The notes: a model not told the origin generated them from the letters alone. A DNA stretch of 11,707 bases from Nanobdellota archaeon (GCA_002688395.1 NZCU01000012.1:1-11707), one strand, 5' to 3'; shown: positions 1-6,142, counted from the first letter of the stretch. Numbers and translations: made by a program.

Positions 1-1
1 C

Positions 2-94
2 ATACCTTTGATATTATCTAATATTGTAACATTCGTATCACCAGCTGCAGTAATTGTAGCAGTTAAAGCTGTTTATGCAATTGGTAGAAAATAA
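2..94 (+). CDS. C-terminal end of an unidentified membrane protein (partial, 5' end off window)
   Basis: An open frame enters from the left edge and ends at TAA (92-94), giving 30 residues. The fragment is strongly hydrophobic, with a Pro-Ala step in the middle (SPAAVIVAVKAVYAIGRK), and finishes with a short basic end, as expected for the last transmembrane helix of a membrane protein. A T-rich terminator follows at once, which supports this being a real gene end. Too little is visible to name a family. It could be the end of a small membrane subunit, a pilin-like protein or a transporter, and I do not choose among these. Confidence 0.5.
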   Translation: MPLILSNIVTFVSPAAVIVAVKAVYAIGRK

Positions 95-100
95 ATCTTA

Positions 101-118
101 ATTTTTTTTTATTTTTTT
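101..118 (+). terminator. T-rich archaeal-type terminator
   Basis: Runs of nine and seven T, separated by one A, begin seven bases after the stop codon of the left-edge gene. Archaeal RNA polymerase terminates on U-tracts without needing a hairpin, so this is a good candidate. It lies between convergent genes. The opposite strand reads as A-rich here and would not terminate the minus-strand methyltransferase transcript. Confidence 0.65.
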
Positions 119-126
119 AAATTATA

Positions 127-750
127 TTAGTTAGGACTCTTTTGAGCAAAGTAGTATAATTGATACTCTTTAGAATTCCCTTTCTCAAAAATAAATTCCC
201 TTTTCCAATTTAGCTTAAATTTAGATTTAGATAAAATTTCCTTGATTTCTTTATTTGTATAAGAACTGAAAAAAACCTTTTCCCCAAAAAAATCATAATA
301 TCCTTCTTCCTTTCCTTTATTAACAGAAAAAAATAAGTATCCATCATCTTTCAAAATTCTATTAAATTCTTCAAAAACACTAGGAACTTTGTTCTTCTCT
401 AAGTGCAATATAGAAAAAAATGAGAATATAGCATTAAATTTTTTATTAGGAAACTTTAAGTCATACATACTCATAACTTTAAACTTACTTTTAGGGACGT
501 TCAATTTAGCTTCTCTAATCATTTCTTTTGAAATATCTATGCCTATAACTTCAAATCCTTTCTCTGTAAGAAATTTTACCACGGGTTTTCCTATCCCACA
601 ACCCACATCCAGAATAATGGCTTTTTTTGGTAAATATTTCAAGATTTTTTTGATCTGCACAACCTCATTTTCCTGACTCTTCTCAAAAAAATTTAGACAT
701 TCAACACCTTTTTTATCATACCAATTTCTAACATTTTCTTGAGATTTCAT
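127..750 (-). CDS. Class I SAM-dependent methyltransferase, small-molecule or unknown substrate
   Basis: This 207-residue protein has a Rossmann-type methyltransferase fold of the UbiE/Methyltransf_11-25 kind. SAM-binding motif I is ILDVGCGIGK (residues 46-55). The acidic residue ending strand 2 is in VIGIDIS (68-74). A post-I segment MYDLKFPNKKFNAIFSFFSILHL (95-117) is in two parts: an acidic turn at D97 and a strand leading to the methyltransferase-typical hydrophobic stretch. RILKDDGYLFFS (131-142) is the usual late motif before strand 5. There is no RNA-binding domain and no DPPY/NPPY motif, so N-methylation of nucleic acid is less likely; the substrate cannot be read from the sequence. 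The ATG lies two bases after the stop of the upstream YdjM-like gene, so the two probably form an operon. I saw no clear Shine-Dalgarno sequence. Confidence 0.85.
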   Translation of the reverse strand: MKSQENVRNWYDKKGVECLNFFEKSQENEVVQIKKILKYLPKKAIILDVGCGIGKPVVKFLTEKGFEVIGIDISKEMIREAKLNVPKSKFKVMSMYDLKFPNKKFNAIFSFFSILHLEKNKVPSVFEEFNRILKDDGYLFFSVNKGKEEGYYDFFGEKVFFSSYTNKEIKEILSKSKFKLNWKREFIFEKGNSKEYQLYYFAQKSPN

Positions 751-752
751 TT

Positions 753-1265
753 CTATATATAATCACTTATCTTATGATTTAATTCTTCATGTACCAACCA
801 TACTACCAATAAAATAGCATCCAACCCAGTAAAAAAAGTTCCTCCAAATTTATCATGGGGCACTAAATTTACTCCAAAACTAATAAATGAAAATGGATAA
901 AAAGGCATTATTGTCCCACTTAAAATCCCATCTAAAATTAAATGAATTAAAACTCCAAAAGTAATAGCTAAAAATACATATTTTAATTTTAAATTCTTCC
1001 ACTCAATATTCCTAAATAAAAAAGCTAAAACTAAAAATATAGCAGGAAAAACTAGACTATGGGTAAAAGTCCTATGTATTTCATTTAATCCCACATCTCT
1101 AAAAATACTAACTAACCAAAAAACACCCACATCTATATCTGGCAATAAACCAGCAATACCAGCAATAACAACATAATGTAAGTTAAATTTTTTCTTAGCA
1201 ATATGGTCTCTATAAATATCTGCTAAAATTAAAGGAATTAAAACATGAGTAACTGCTAAAGGCAT
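753..1265 (-). CDS. YdjM/DUF457-type integral membrane metal-dependent hydrolase
   Basis: This 170-residue protein has several membrane segments and the conserved metal-site motifs of the YdjM (LexA-regulated, membrane-bound metal-dependent hydrolase) superfamily. They are an N-terminal THVLIPLIL with H7, GLLPDID at 39-45, HRTFTHS at 64-70, and HLILDG at 108-113 followed by a YPFS motif at 123-126. The histidines and aspartates in these motifs are the expected metal ligands. Hydrophobic segments fall near 31-54, 69-85, 96-115 and 145-159. The true substrate of the family is unsettled; phospholipase-like or other membrane hydrolase roles have been proposed. It heads a two-gene minus-strand operon with the methyltransferase. 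A TATA-like box on the minus strand lies about 26 bp before the ATG, suggesting a leaderless mRNA. Confidence 0.85.
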   Translation of the reverse strand: MPLAVTHVLIPLILADIYRDHIAKKKFNLHYVVIAGIAGLLPDIDVGVFWLVSIFRDVGLNEIHRTFTHSLVFPAIFLVLAFLFRNIEWKNLKLKYVFLAITFGVLIHLILDGILSGTIMPFYPFSFISFGVNLVPHDKFGGTFFTGLDAILLVVWLVHEELNHKISDYI

Positions 1266-1268
1266 AAT

Positions 1269-1276
1269 ATTAAAAA
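1269..1276 (+). promoter_or_regulatory. TATA-like box for the THUMP methyltransferase gene
   Basis: ATTAAAAA is centred about 26.5 bp before the ATG at 1299, the distance expected between an archaeal TATA box and the start site. Transcription would begin at or next to the ATG, giving a leaderless mRNA. This supports 1299 over the TTG at 1284. Confidence 0.5.
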
Positions 1277-1286
1277 TACTTCATTG

Positions 1287-1294
1287 TTATTAAA
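1287..1294 (-). promoter_or_regulatory. TATA-like box for the YdjM-like operon
   Basis: Read on the minus strand this is TTTAATAA, centred about 25.5 bp before the ATG at 1265. It lies only 10 bp from the oppositely directed TATA-like box of the plus-strand gene, so binding of TBP/TFB for one gene should interfere with the other. Assignment is by spacing only, in AT-rich sequence. Confidence 0.4.
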
Positions 1295-1298
1295 TTTT

Positions 1299-2234
1299 AT
1301 GAAATACTTTGTTACATGTTTTCCAGGATCTGAAGAGATTGTAGAAAAAGAAATTAAAGGAACTAAACATAAAGGTTTTTTAACTACAACAAAAAAACCT
1401 TCTGAAAGCCTAAAATCAATAATAAGAGCAGGAATTTATCTAAAATATTTTAATTTTAAAGATATTAAAGAATATAAAAAACAAATAAAAGATATTAAAT
1501 TTCCTAAAATAGAAAATACATTCGCTGTTTACTGTGAACGTTTCGGAAATCATAAATTTTCCTCAAAAGACATTGAAGTAGAAACTGCTACTAAAATAAA
1601 AGGAAAAGTAGATTTAGAAACTCCAGAAACTTTAATTTATGTTCTAATAAAAAATAAAGAATGTTTAATTGGGGTAGATTTGTATAAAAAAAATTTAGAT
1701 AAAAGGAATTATAGAATTAAACCCCATCCAAATGCTTTAAATTCCTCAATAGCTTTTATAGCTTTAAAATTTTCAAATTTTACTAAAAATAAAAATTTAC
1801 TAGATCCTTTTTGTGGCTCAGGAATTATTTCTATAGAAGCCGCTTCTCTAGGTGCTAAAGAAGTCTACGCTACCGATAATCAATATTATTGTACTTCTTC
1901 CACAAATATAAATTCAAAAATCGCTAAAGTGCAAATAAAAACTTTCCAAATTCCAATTCTAGAACTAAAAAAACAATTTAAAAAATATTTTTTTGATTTT
2001 ATTATAACAGATCCACCAATAGCAACAGTTTACGGATTAAGAGCCATTAAACCAGTTTATGATTTATTTTTTAAACAAGCTTTTCATTTATTGAAACCTG
2101 CAGGAACCTTAACAATTATAACAGCAAGACCAAAACCTTTCCTAGGACCTATTAAAGACTTTAAATTACAAAAACAATTAATATTAGATAAAAATAACTT
2201 AAAATATCATATATTAGTTTTTAAGAAACATTAA
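1299..2234 (+). CDS. THUMP-domain RNA guanine-N2 methyltransferase (Trm14/Trm11-like)
   Basis: This 311-residue enzyme probably methylates a tRNA guanosine at N2. The N-terminal part (1-130) contains a ferredoxin-like and THUMP RNA-binding region; the segment RFGNHKFSS (81-89) and the stretch ending CLIGVDLY (122-129) fit THUMP. A linker with NYRIKPHPNALNSSIA (137-152) matches the YR..HPa.L motif of Trm14/RlmK-type enzymes. The Rossmann domain has motif I LLDPFCGSGI (167-176) and motif IV TDPPI (237-241). The usual aromatic residue after DPP is isoleucine here. I place the start at ATG 1299: MKYFVTCFPG is the normal family N-terminus, and a TATA-like box sits 26 bp upstream. An earlier in-frame TTG at 1284 would add five residues and is not needed. 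The gene ends 26 bp before lysS. Confidence 0.82.
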   Translation: MKYFVTCFPGSEEIVEKEIKGTKHKGFLTTTKKPSESLKSIIRAGIYLKYFNFKDIKEYKKQIKDIKFPKIENTFAVYCERFGNHKFSSKDIEVETATKIKGKVDLETPETLIYVLIKNKECLIGVDLYKKNLDKRNYRIKPHPNALNSSIAFIALKFSNFTKNKNLLDPFCGSGIISIEAASLGAKEVYATDNQYYCTSSTNINSKIAKVQIKTFQIPILELKKQFKKYFFDFIITDPPIATVYGLRAIKPVYDLFFKQAFHLLKPAGTLTIITARPKPFLGPIKDFKLQKQLILDKNNLKYHILVFKKH

Positions 2235-2238
2235 TAAA
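2231..2238 (+). promoter_or_regulatory. TATA-like box for the lysS operon
   Basis: TTAATAAA is centred 26.5 bp before the lysS ATG and overlaps the stop codon of the preceding methyltransferase gene (2232-2234). The spacing predicts a leaderless lysS mRNA. Read-through from the upstream gene is also possible, since no terminator separates the two. Confidence 0.45.
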
Positions 2239-2260
2239 TTCTCCCTCTATAAGCTAAATT

Positions 2261-3799
2261 ATGGATAAAAAAGAATCTTTTCATTGGGCAGATCTAGCAG
2301 CGGATAATGTAATCCAACAAAAAGGAGATAAAGATAGTTACACTGTTGCAGCAGGAATAACACCTTCTGGAATAATACATATTGGTAATTTTAGAGAAAT
2401 AATCACAGTAGATTTAATTAAAAGAGCTTTAGAAAAAAAAGGAAAAAAACTAAGATTCATTTATTCATGGGACGATTACGATAGATTTAGGAAGGTTCCA
2501 AAAAATATCCCAGAAGAATTCGAAAAATATGTGGGAATGCCTATTGCAGATATTCCAGACCCATTCAAATGTCATAAAAGCTATGCAGAACATTTTGAAA
2601 AAGAACTAGAAGAAAGTTTACCACCTGTAGGAATTTCTCCAGAATTCATTATGCAAGATGAAATGTATAAAGCTTGTAAATACACAGAAGGAATAAAAAA
2701 AGCATTACAAAATAAAAGTAAAATAATTGAAATCTTAAACAGATACAGAAGTGAACATTTACTAGATGATTGGTATCCTATCAATTTATACTGTAGTGAG
2801 TGTAAAAAAGATTCTACAAAAGTCCTACAGTACGATGGAGATTATGAAATAAAATATGAATGTGCCTGTGGATTTAAAGAAAAAATAGATTTTAGAAAAA
2901 AAGGAAATGTTAATTTAAAATGGAGAGTTGACTGGCCAATGCGTTGGGAGTATGAAAAAGTAGATTTCGAACCAGCTGGAAAAGACCATTATGCAGCAGG
3001 AGGATCCAGAACTACCGGAAAAGAAATAGCAGAAGATGTGTATAATTACAACAATCCCACAGATTTAATTTATGAATGGATCGGACTTAAAGGGGGAAAA
3101 CAATTTTCAAGTTCTGCAGGAAATGTAATAACATTAAATGATGTCTTAGAAGTTTATGAACCAGAAATAGTAAGATATTTATTTGCAGGAACAAGACCTA
3201 ACACAGAATTTGCAATTAGCTTTGACACAGATGTTTTAAAAATATACTCTGACTATGATAAACTAGAAAAAATTTACTTCGGGAAAGAAGAAATATCTAA
3301 AGAAAAACTTCCAAAACAAAAAAGAATTTATGAATTATCTTCAATTAATCTTCCTCAAGAAATCCCATTCCAACCAAGCTTCAGACATTTAACTATGTTA
3401 GTCCAAATTTACAAAGGAGATGTAGAAAAAGTTTTAGACCATTATGAAAAAAACAAAAAAACAGAATTAAGAGCAAAATTAGCACACAATTGGATACAAA
3501 AACACGCTCCAGAAGAATTTAAATTCGAACTTCAAACTCAAGCTAAAGCAGAATTAAAAGAACAAGAAAAACAAGCTTTACGTTTACTAACTGAAAAATT
3601 AAAAAATAATGATTACGATGAAACGACTTTATTTGAAGAATTTTACTCTATTTGTAAAGAATTAAACCTAAAAAACACTGAATTTTTCACAGCAGCTTAC
3701 AAAACATTAATTAACAAAGAAAAAGGACCAAGATTAGCATCTTTCATATTAGCAGTAGGAAAAAAAGAAATAATAAAAATATTAGAAACAATAAAATGA
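2261..3799 (+). CDS. lysS: Lysyl-tRNA synthetase, class I (LysRS-I)
   Basis: This 512-residue enzyme charges tRNA-Lys with lysine using ATP. It is the class I, archaeal-type form, unrelated to the class II enzyme of most bacteria. The first signature motif is PSGIIHIGN (35-43) and the KMSKS-type loop is KQFSSSAGN (280-288). SWDDYDRFRKVP (69-80) is characteristic of LysRS-I. Two cysteine pairs, C178/C181 and C201/C203, form a probable zinc site inserted in the catalytic domain. WPMRWEYEKVDFEPAGKDH (225-243) carries further conserved active-site residues. The helical C-terminal half (about 345-512) is the expected anticodon-binding cage. Length is normal for the family. Its TGA stop overlaps the ATG of a small membrane-protein gene (ATGA, 3796-3799), so it leads a three-gene, translationally coupled operon. 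Confidence 0.97.
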   Translation: MDKKESFHWADLAADNVIQQKGDKDSYTVAAGITPSGIIHIGNFREIITVDLIKRALEKKGKKLRFIYSWDDYDRFRKVPKNIPEEFEKYVGMPIADIPDPFKCHKSYAEHFEKELEESLPPVGISPEFIMQDEMYKACKYTEGIKKALQNKSKIIEILNRYRSEHLLDDWYPINLYCSECKKDSTKVLQYDGDYEIKYECACGFKEKIDFRKKGNVNLKWRVDWPMRWEYEKVDFEPAGKDHYAAGGSRTTGKEIAEDVYNYNNPTDLIYEWIGLKGGKQFSSSAGNVITLNDVLEVYEPEIVRYLFAGTRPNTEFAISFDTDVLKIYSDYDKLEKIYFGKEEISKEKLPKQKRIYELSSINLPQEIPFQPSFRHLTMLVQIYKGDVEKVLDHYEKNKKTELRAKLAHNWIQKHAPEEFKFELQTQAKAELKEQEKQALRLLTEKLKNNDYDETTLFEEFYSICKELNLKNTEFFTAAYKTLINKEKGPRLASFILAVGKKEIIKILETIK

Positions 3800-3909
3800 C
3801 AGAAGAACCAAGCAGAGCATTAATTTGGATAATGTCTTTAATAGGACTCGGAGTATTATATTTTGTTTTATTTGGACAAAAAAAATACAACGAAATGATG
3901 AAACAATGA
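3796..3909 (+). CDS. 37-residue single-pass membrane protein (small ORF)
   Basis: This small gene begins at the ATG of an ATGA overlap with the lysS stop and ends at a TGA that forms a second ATGA overlap with the acylphosphatase start. The product begins MTEEPSRALIWIM, continues through a hydrophobic helix of about 17-18 residues (roughly 9-26, ending LYFVLFG), and ends in a polar, basic tail (QKKYNEMMKQ). The orientation cannot be proven; the basic tail suggests a cytoplasmic C-terminus. The double overlap is strong evidence that it is translated, because a chance frame would rarely be joined to both neighbours this way. Family unknown; possibly a membrane tether or small regulator. Confidence 0.72.
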   Translation: MTEEPSRALIWIMSLIGLGVLYFVLFGQKKYNEMMKQ

Positions 3910-4172
3910 AAAGAATGCATGTCATAATGAAAGGAAAAGTACAAGGAGTTAATTTTAGAAATTTTATCAAAGAAAATGCTGAAAAATTAAACCTAAAAGG
4001 TTGGGTAAAAAACAAAAGAAACTACATAGAAACAGTCTTTGAAGGTGATGTTGGAAATGTTCATAAAATGCTTATCCTCTGTAAAAAAGGACCAAAAGGT
4101 TCTTCAGTAGACGACTTAAATTCTTCAGACGAAAGAGTTAAAAACGAGAAAACCTTTAAAATCTTAAAATAA
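3906..4172 (+). CDS. acyP: Acylphosphatase
   Basis: This 88-residue enzyme hydrolyses the carboxyl-phosphate bond of acyl phosphates and is normally cytosolic. The signature KGKVQGVNFRNFIKENA (9-25) contains the phosphate-binding loop and the catalytic arginine R18. GWVKN (32-36) supplies the catalytic asparagine N36. FEGD (45-48) and the C-terminal region follow the family pattern, and the length is typical (about 90 residues). The usual DG after the WV.N motif is replaced by KRNY, a mild departure. The start is the ATG at 3906, where it overlaps the stop of the small membrane-protein gene; an open frame extends to 3825, but that stretch is in another frame of the small gene and gives no family match. 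A second candidate ATG lies at 3915. It is the last gene of the lysS operon. Confidence 0.88.
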   Translation: MKRMHVIMKGKVQGVNFRNFIKENAEKLNLKGWVKNKRNYIETVFEGDVGNVHKMLILCKKGPKGSSVDDLNSSDERVKNEKTFKILK

Positions 4173-4181
4173 ATTTAACAC

Positions 4182-4223
4182 TAAAAGAGGTTCTAGAGAC
4201 TATAGAAAGGTTTAAAAGAGGTT
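4182..4223. repeat. Direct repeat of TAAAAGAGGTT, 31 bp apart
   Basis: The 11-bp word TAAAAGAGGTT occurs at 4182-4192 and again at 4213-4223. The second copy overlaps the TATA-like box of the gene starting at 4244. The 31-bp period is close to three helical turns, which would put both copies on the same face of the DNA. It may be a binding site, or the upstream copy may be a remnant of a duplicated promoter. Confidence 0.5.
4211..4218 (+). promoter_or_regulatory. TATA-like box for the 350-residue protein gene
   Basis: TTTAAAAG is centred about 29.5 bp before the ATG at 4244. This supports the upstream start over the internal ATG at 4331 and implies a very short or absent leader. Confidence 0.45.
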
Positions 4224-4243
4224 TTGTTCGCTACGATTAATAT

Positions 4244-5296
4244 ATGTTAGAAACAGATACTAGAACTCATATTAGAGCACATACTAAAACCTCTCAAAGA
4301 ACACCTTTAGATACTCAACATTTAGGAAAAATGTCAACAGAAGCAGGCGATAAGCAAAGGAATAATGGATCTTCTAGAAGTAATGAAGTTGTTACTCTTT
4401 CGGAAGTTTGTTCAAATCCACAAGGTTTGGTTTTCTCATTTAATCCAGCAACTAATGAAGTTTATTTCGCTGGAGAACACACTGTAATTGCAGAAGAAAC
4501 AGGAATGGTTGGTTCTGGAAAAGATAAACATACAAAAACAGCCATTGTTGAACTTCCAAAAGATCAAGGATTAGTAGACTTACTAGGAAGACCACTTAGA
4601 GTAGAAAGTTTCAAACCAAATGATATTGTAAAACATTTATTTGGAAAAAATCCAGAAGAAATGGGTCCAGAATACAGAGCAATATACGATAGAATAATAA
4701 ACAGAAATACAGCAAATCTTTTAGAATCTTTAGTAGAAATGAGAGAAAAAGAAGATTCAGAACTTACTTTTGTAGAATTAGATTTAGCACTAGTAAATAG
4801 AGGCCCTTATGATAATATTAGATTTACAAGGTCTCTTTATGACGCTGGTCTTATTTCCAAAGAAGCTATGGAAAGGAATTGTAGAATTGCTAGTGAAGTA
4901 ATAAGGTATATTTCATTTGTTGCAAACTTTAGTATTCCAGTAGAAGAAGCAATTGAAAGAGAAATTAAGAGAGAAGGTGAAAGATTAGGAAGGCCTATGG
5001 AATATAGTGAACTTGGAGAGGTTATGAGAAATAGGAAATTTTTAGAAATACTTCAAAGACATTATGATGATTTGTCTGATGAGATAAGAGAGTATGGTCA
5101 TCCTCTTGGATTTGCTGATGTAGATTGTATTTACATAGACGGTACTGCAGATCCACAAGAAAATTCAAATAAATTTATAAGTGCATTAAAAAGAAAGATT
5201 GAATCTTCTGTAAAAGGAAAAGGATATAAAAATGGGGATCATAATGGGGAACCAACCCCTACTTATGCATCTCAATCAGCAGCTGCTGGAGCGTAA
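4244..5296 (+). CDS. Unrecognised 350-residue protein
   Basis: I do not recognise a family. The N-terminal 48 residues are polar and rich in Thr, His, Arg and Ser, so probably disordered. Residues 49-125 look beta-rich (for example GLVFSFNPATNEVYFAG, 61-77, and TAIVELP, 99-105). Residues 126-285 are mostly charged, helical segments, including an acidic/basic stretch AIEREIKREGERLGRPMEY (236-254). FADVDCIYIDGTADPQENSN (290-309) is a distinctive loop that could be conserved. The last 20 residues are low complexity (Gly/Pro/Thr/Ala) and likely a tail. No signal peptide or membrane helix is seen, so it is probably cytosolic. ATG 4244 is chosen because a TATA-like box stands about 29 bp upstream; ATG 4331 (M30) would remove part of the disordered segment and cannot be excluded. 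It lies directly upstream of hjc. Confidence 0.75.
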   Translation: MLETDTRTHIRAHTKTSQRTPLDTQHLGKMSTEAGDKQRNNGSSRSNEVVTLSEVCSNPQGLVFSFNPATNEVYFAGEHTVIAEETGMVGSGKDKHTKTAIVELPKDQGLVDLLGRPLRVESFKPNDIVKHLFGKNPEEMGPEYRAIYDRIINRNTANLLESLVEMREKEDSELTFVELDLALVNRGPYDNIRFTRSLYDAGLISKEAMERNCRIASEVIRYISFVANFSIPVEEAIEREIKREGERLGRPMEYSELGEVMRNRKFLEILQRHYDDLSDEIREYGHPLGFADVDCIYIDGTADPQENSNKFISALKRKIESSVKGKGYKNGDHNGEPTPTYASQSAAAGA

Positions 5297-5297
5297 A

Positions 5298-5305
5298 TTA
5301 TATAT
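5298..5305 (+). promoter_or_regulatory. TATA-like box for hjc
   Basis: TTATATAT starts two bases after the stop codon of the preceding gene and is centred 29.5 bp before the hjc ATG. It suggests that hjc has its own promoter and a very short leader. The following TTCTTTTTTA (5311-5320) could also act as a weak terminator for the upstream gene. Confidence 0.5.
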
Positions 5306-5330
5306 TCTAATTCTTTTTTAACTATATTTT

Positions 5331-5723
5331 ATGAGCAAAGCTAAAGGAAATCGAACTGAGCGAGAATTATTTCATATGTTCTATGAATCAGGATGGCAAC
5401 CAATTAGGGCAGCAGGTTCAGGATCAACACCATTACCATGTGCAGATTTAATTGTAGGTGGAAATGGAAGATTACTAGCAATAGAGTGTAAAGCAGGAAA
5501 AGGAACTAGGTATATAAGAAAAGAACAAATAGAAGAATTAAAATCATTTTCAGAAAGGTTCGGTTCAGAATCTTGGTTAGGTGCAAGATTCAATAATACT
5601 GAATGGTTATTTTTAGAACTCCATCATCTAAAAGAAACAAAAACTGGAAATAATTTTGTAATAGATTTAAAATTAGCTAAAGAAAAAGGAATTAACTTTG
5701 ATAAACTAATAAATAAAATTTAA
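5331..5723 (+). CDS. hjc: Holliday-junction resolvase Hjc
   Basis: This 130-residue endonuclease cuts four-way DNA junctions during recombination and stalled-fork repair, acting as a homodimer. The archaeal Hjc motifs are present in order: KGNRTERE (5-12) with active-site E10; RAAGSGS (26-32); ADLIVGG (38-44) with metal ligand D39; and AIECKAGKGTRYI (50-62) with E52 and K54 of the E-x-K nuclease core. FSERFG and the later GARFNNTEWLFLE (83-95) also follow the family. All expected catalytic residues of this PD-(D/E)XK enzyme are present, and the length is typical. It has its own TATA-like box and ends tail to tail with the 86-residue minus-strand gene, their stop codons overlapping at 5720-5723. 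Confidence 0.95.
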   Translation: MSKAKGNRTERELFHMFYESGWQPIRAAGSGSTPLPCADLIVGGNGRLLAIECKAGKGTRYIRKEQIEELKSFSERFGSESWLGARFNNTEWLFLELHHLKETKTGNNFVIDLKLAKEKGINFDKLINKI

Positions 5724-5980
5724 CAGGGGTTTTCATAAGTATCAATAGGAGAATTATCTCTATAAACTCTAACCCACCTATAATCATTAATAGAAACATT
5801 ACCATTTTTTCCAGAAGTTAATCGTCCACCATTAAATGCTAATACATCTCCTTCTACTGTACTAGTTTCACAAGGTAATGTAAATACAAGATCACCATCT
5901 ACACCATCAATAGCTAACACCATCCTTGTTTCACCATCACCAACTTCACTATCCCTCACAACACATCTTAAAGAACTCAT
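5720..5980 (-). CDS. Unrecognised 86-residue beta-rich protein
   Basis: No family recognised. The sequence alternates short hydrophobic strands and turns (RCVVRDS, MVLAIDG, DLVFTLP, VLAFNGG, WVRVYRD), suggesting a small beta-barrel or OB-like fold; this is inference from pattern only. It has no signal peptide or membrane helix. The frame contains an upstream stop (TAA at 5986-5984), so the start is ATG 5980 or the internal M20. Two TATA-like sites lie upstream, at 6000-6007 and 6013-6020. The stop codon overlaps that of hjc. The 86-residue frame is long for AT-rich sequence and has promoter-like sequence in front, so I regard it as a likely gene. A role alongside hjc is possible but unsupported. 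Confidence 0.6.
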   Translation of the reverse strand: MSSLRCVVRDSEVGDGETRMVLAIDGVDGDLVFTLPCETSTVEGDVLAFNGGRLTSGKNGNVSINDYRWVRVYRDNSPIDTYENPC

Positions 5981-6012
5981 TTTTTATCATAGTTTTCACA
6001 ATATAATCCTTA

Positions 6013-6020
6013 TTTATATA
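6013..6020 (-). promoter_or_regulatory. TATA-like box for the 86-residue protein gene
   Basis: On the minus strand this reads TATATAAA, preceded by purines (GATAAG), a good BRE-TATA match. It is centred about 36 bp before ATG 5980 and 26.5 bp before an out-of-frame ATG at 5990. A second candidate, ATTATATT at 6000-6007, is about 23.5 bp from ATG 5980. Confidence 0.45.
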
Positions 6021-6113
6021 GCTTATCCTAAATTATCACCACTTTTCCCCAAGATATAAATTAAATTTCTCAGAACTTCTATAAAAACATTTAGCTAATT
6101 CAATATGGTAAAT

Positions 6114-6121
6114 CTTAAAAT
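6114..6121 (+). promoter_or_regulatory. TATA-like box for the lamin-tail protein gene
   Basis: CTTAAAAT is centred about 25.5 bp before ATG 6143. There is no Shine-Dalgarno sequence before the ATG, in keeping with a leaderless mRNA. A stronger-looking CTATAAAA lies further upstream at 6079-6086 and would give a leader of about 30 bases. Confidence 0.4.
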
Positions 6122-6133
6122 GATAGCTATCAT
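6120..6133. promoter_or_regulatory. Perfect 14-bp palindrome, candidate operator
   Basis: ATGATAGCTATCAT is a perfect inverted repeat. It starts at the end of the TATA-like box and ends nine bases before the ATG at 6143, the position where many archaeal repressors block polymerase recruitment. A dimeric helix-turn-helix repressor is the simplest reading. The regulator is not identifiable in the window. Confidence 0.5.
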
Positions 6134-6142
6134 CTTTATTTT

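Noticed and set aside
389..676. Plus-strand open frame opposite the small methyltransferase
   Set aside because: It is fully antisense to a gene with clear motifs and has no recognisable features of its own.
1284..1298. In-frame TTG start adding five residues to the THUMP methyltransferase
   Set aside because: The next ATG at 1299 gives the expected family N-terminus and has a TATA-like box at the right distance.
2250..2260. Word TAAGCTAAATT before lysS that recurs at 10161-10171
   Set aside because: The two copies sit at different distances from their genes, and an 11-bp AT-rich match is not surprising.
3825..3905. N-terminal extension of acylphosphatase
   Set aside because: The extension has no family match and lies in another frame of the small membrane-protein gene, which is better supported by ATGA overlaps.
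3744..4015. Two minus-strand open frames opposite the lysS/acyP junction
   Set aside because: They are rich in Phe, Leu and Ser, as expected from antisense of Lys/Glu-rich coding sequence, and have no start signals.
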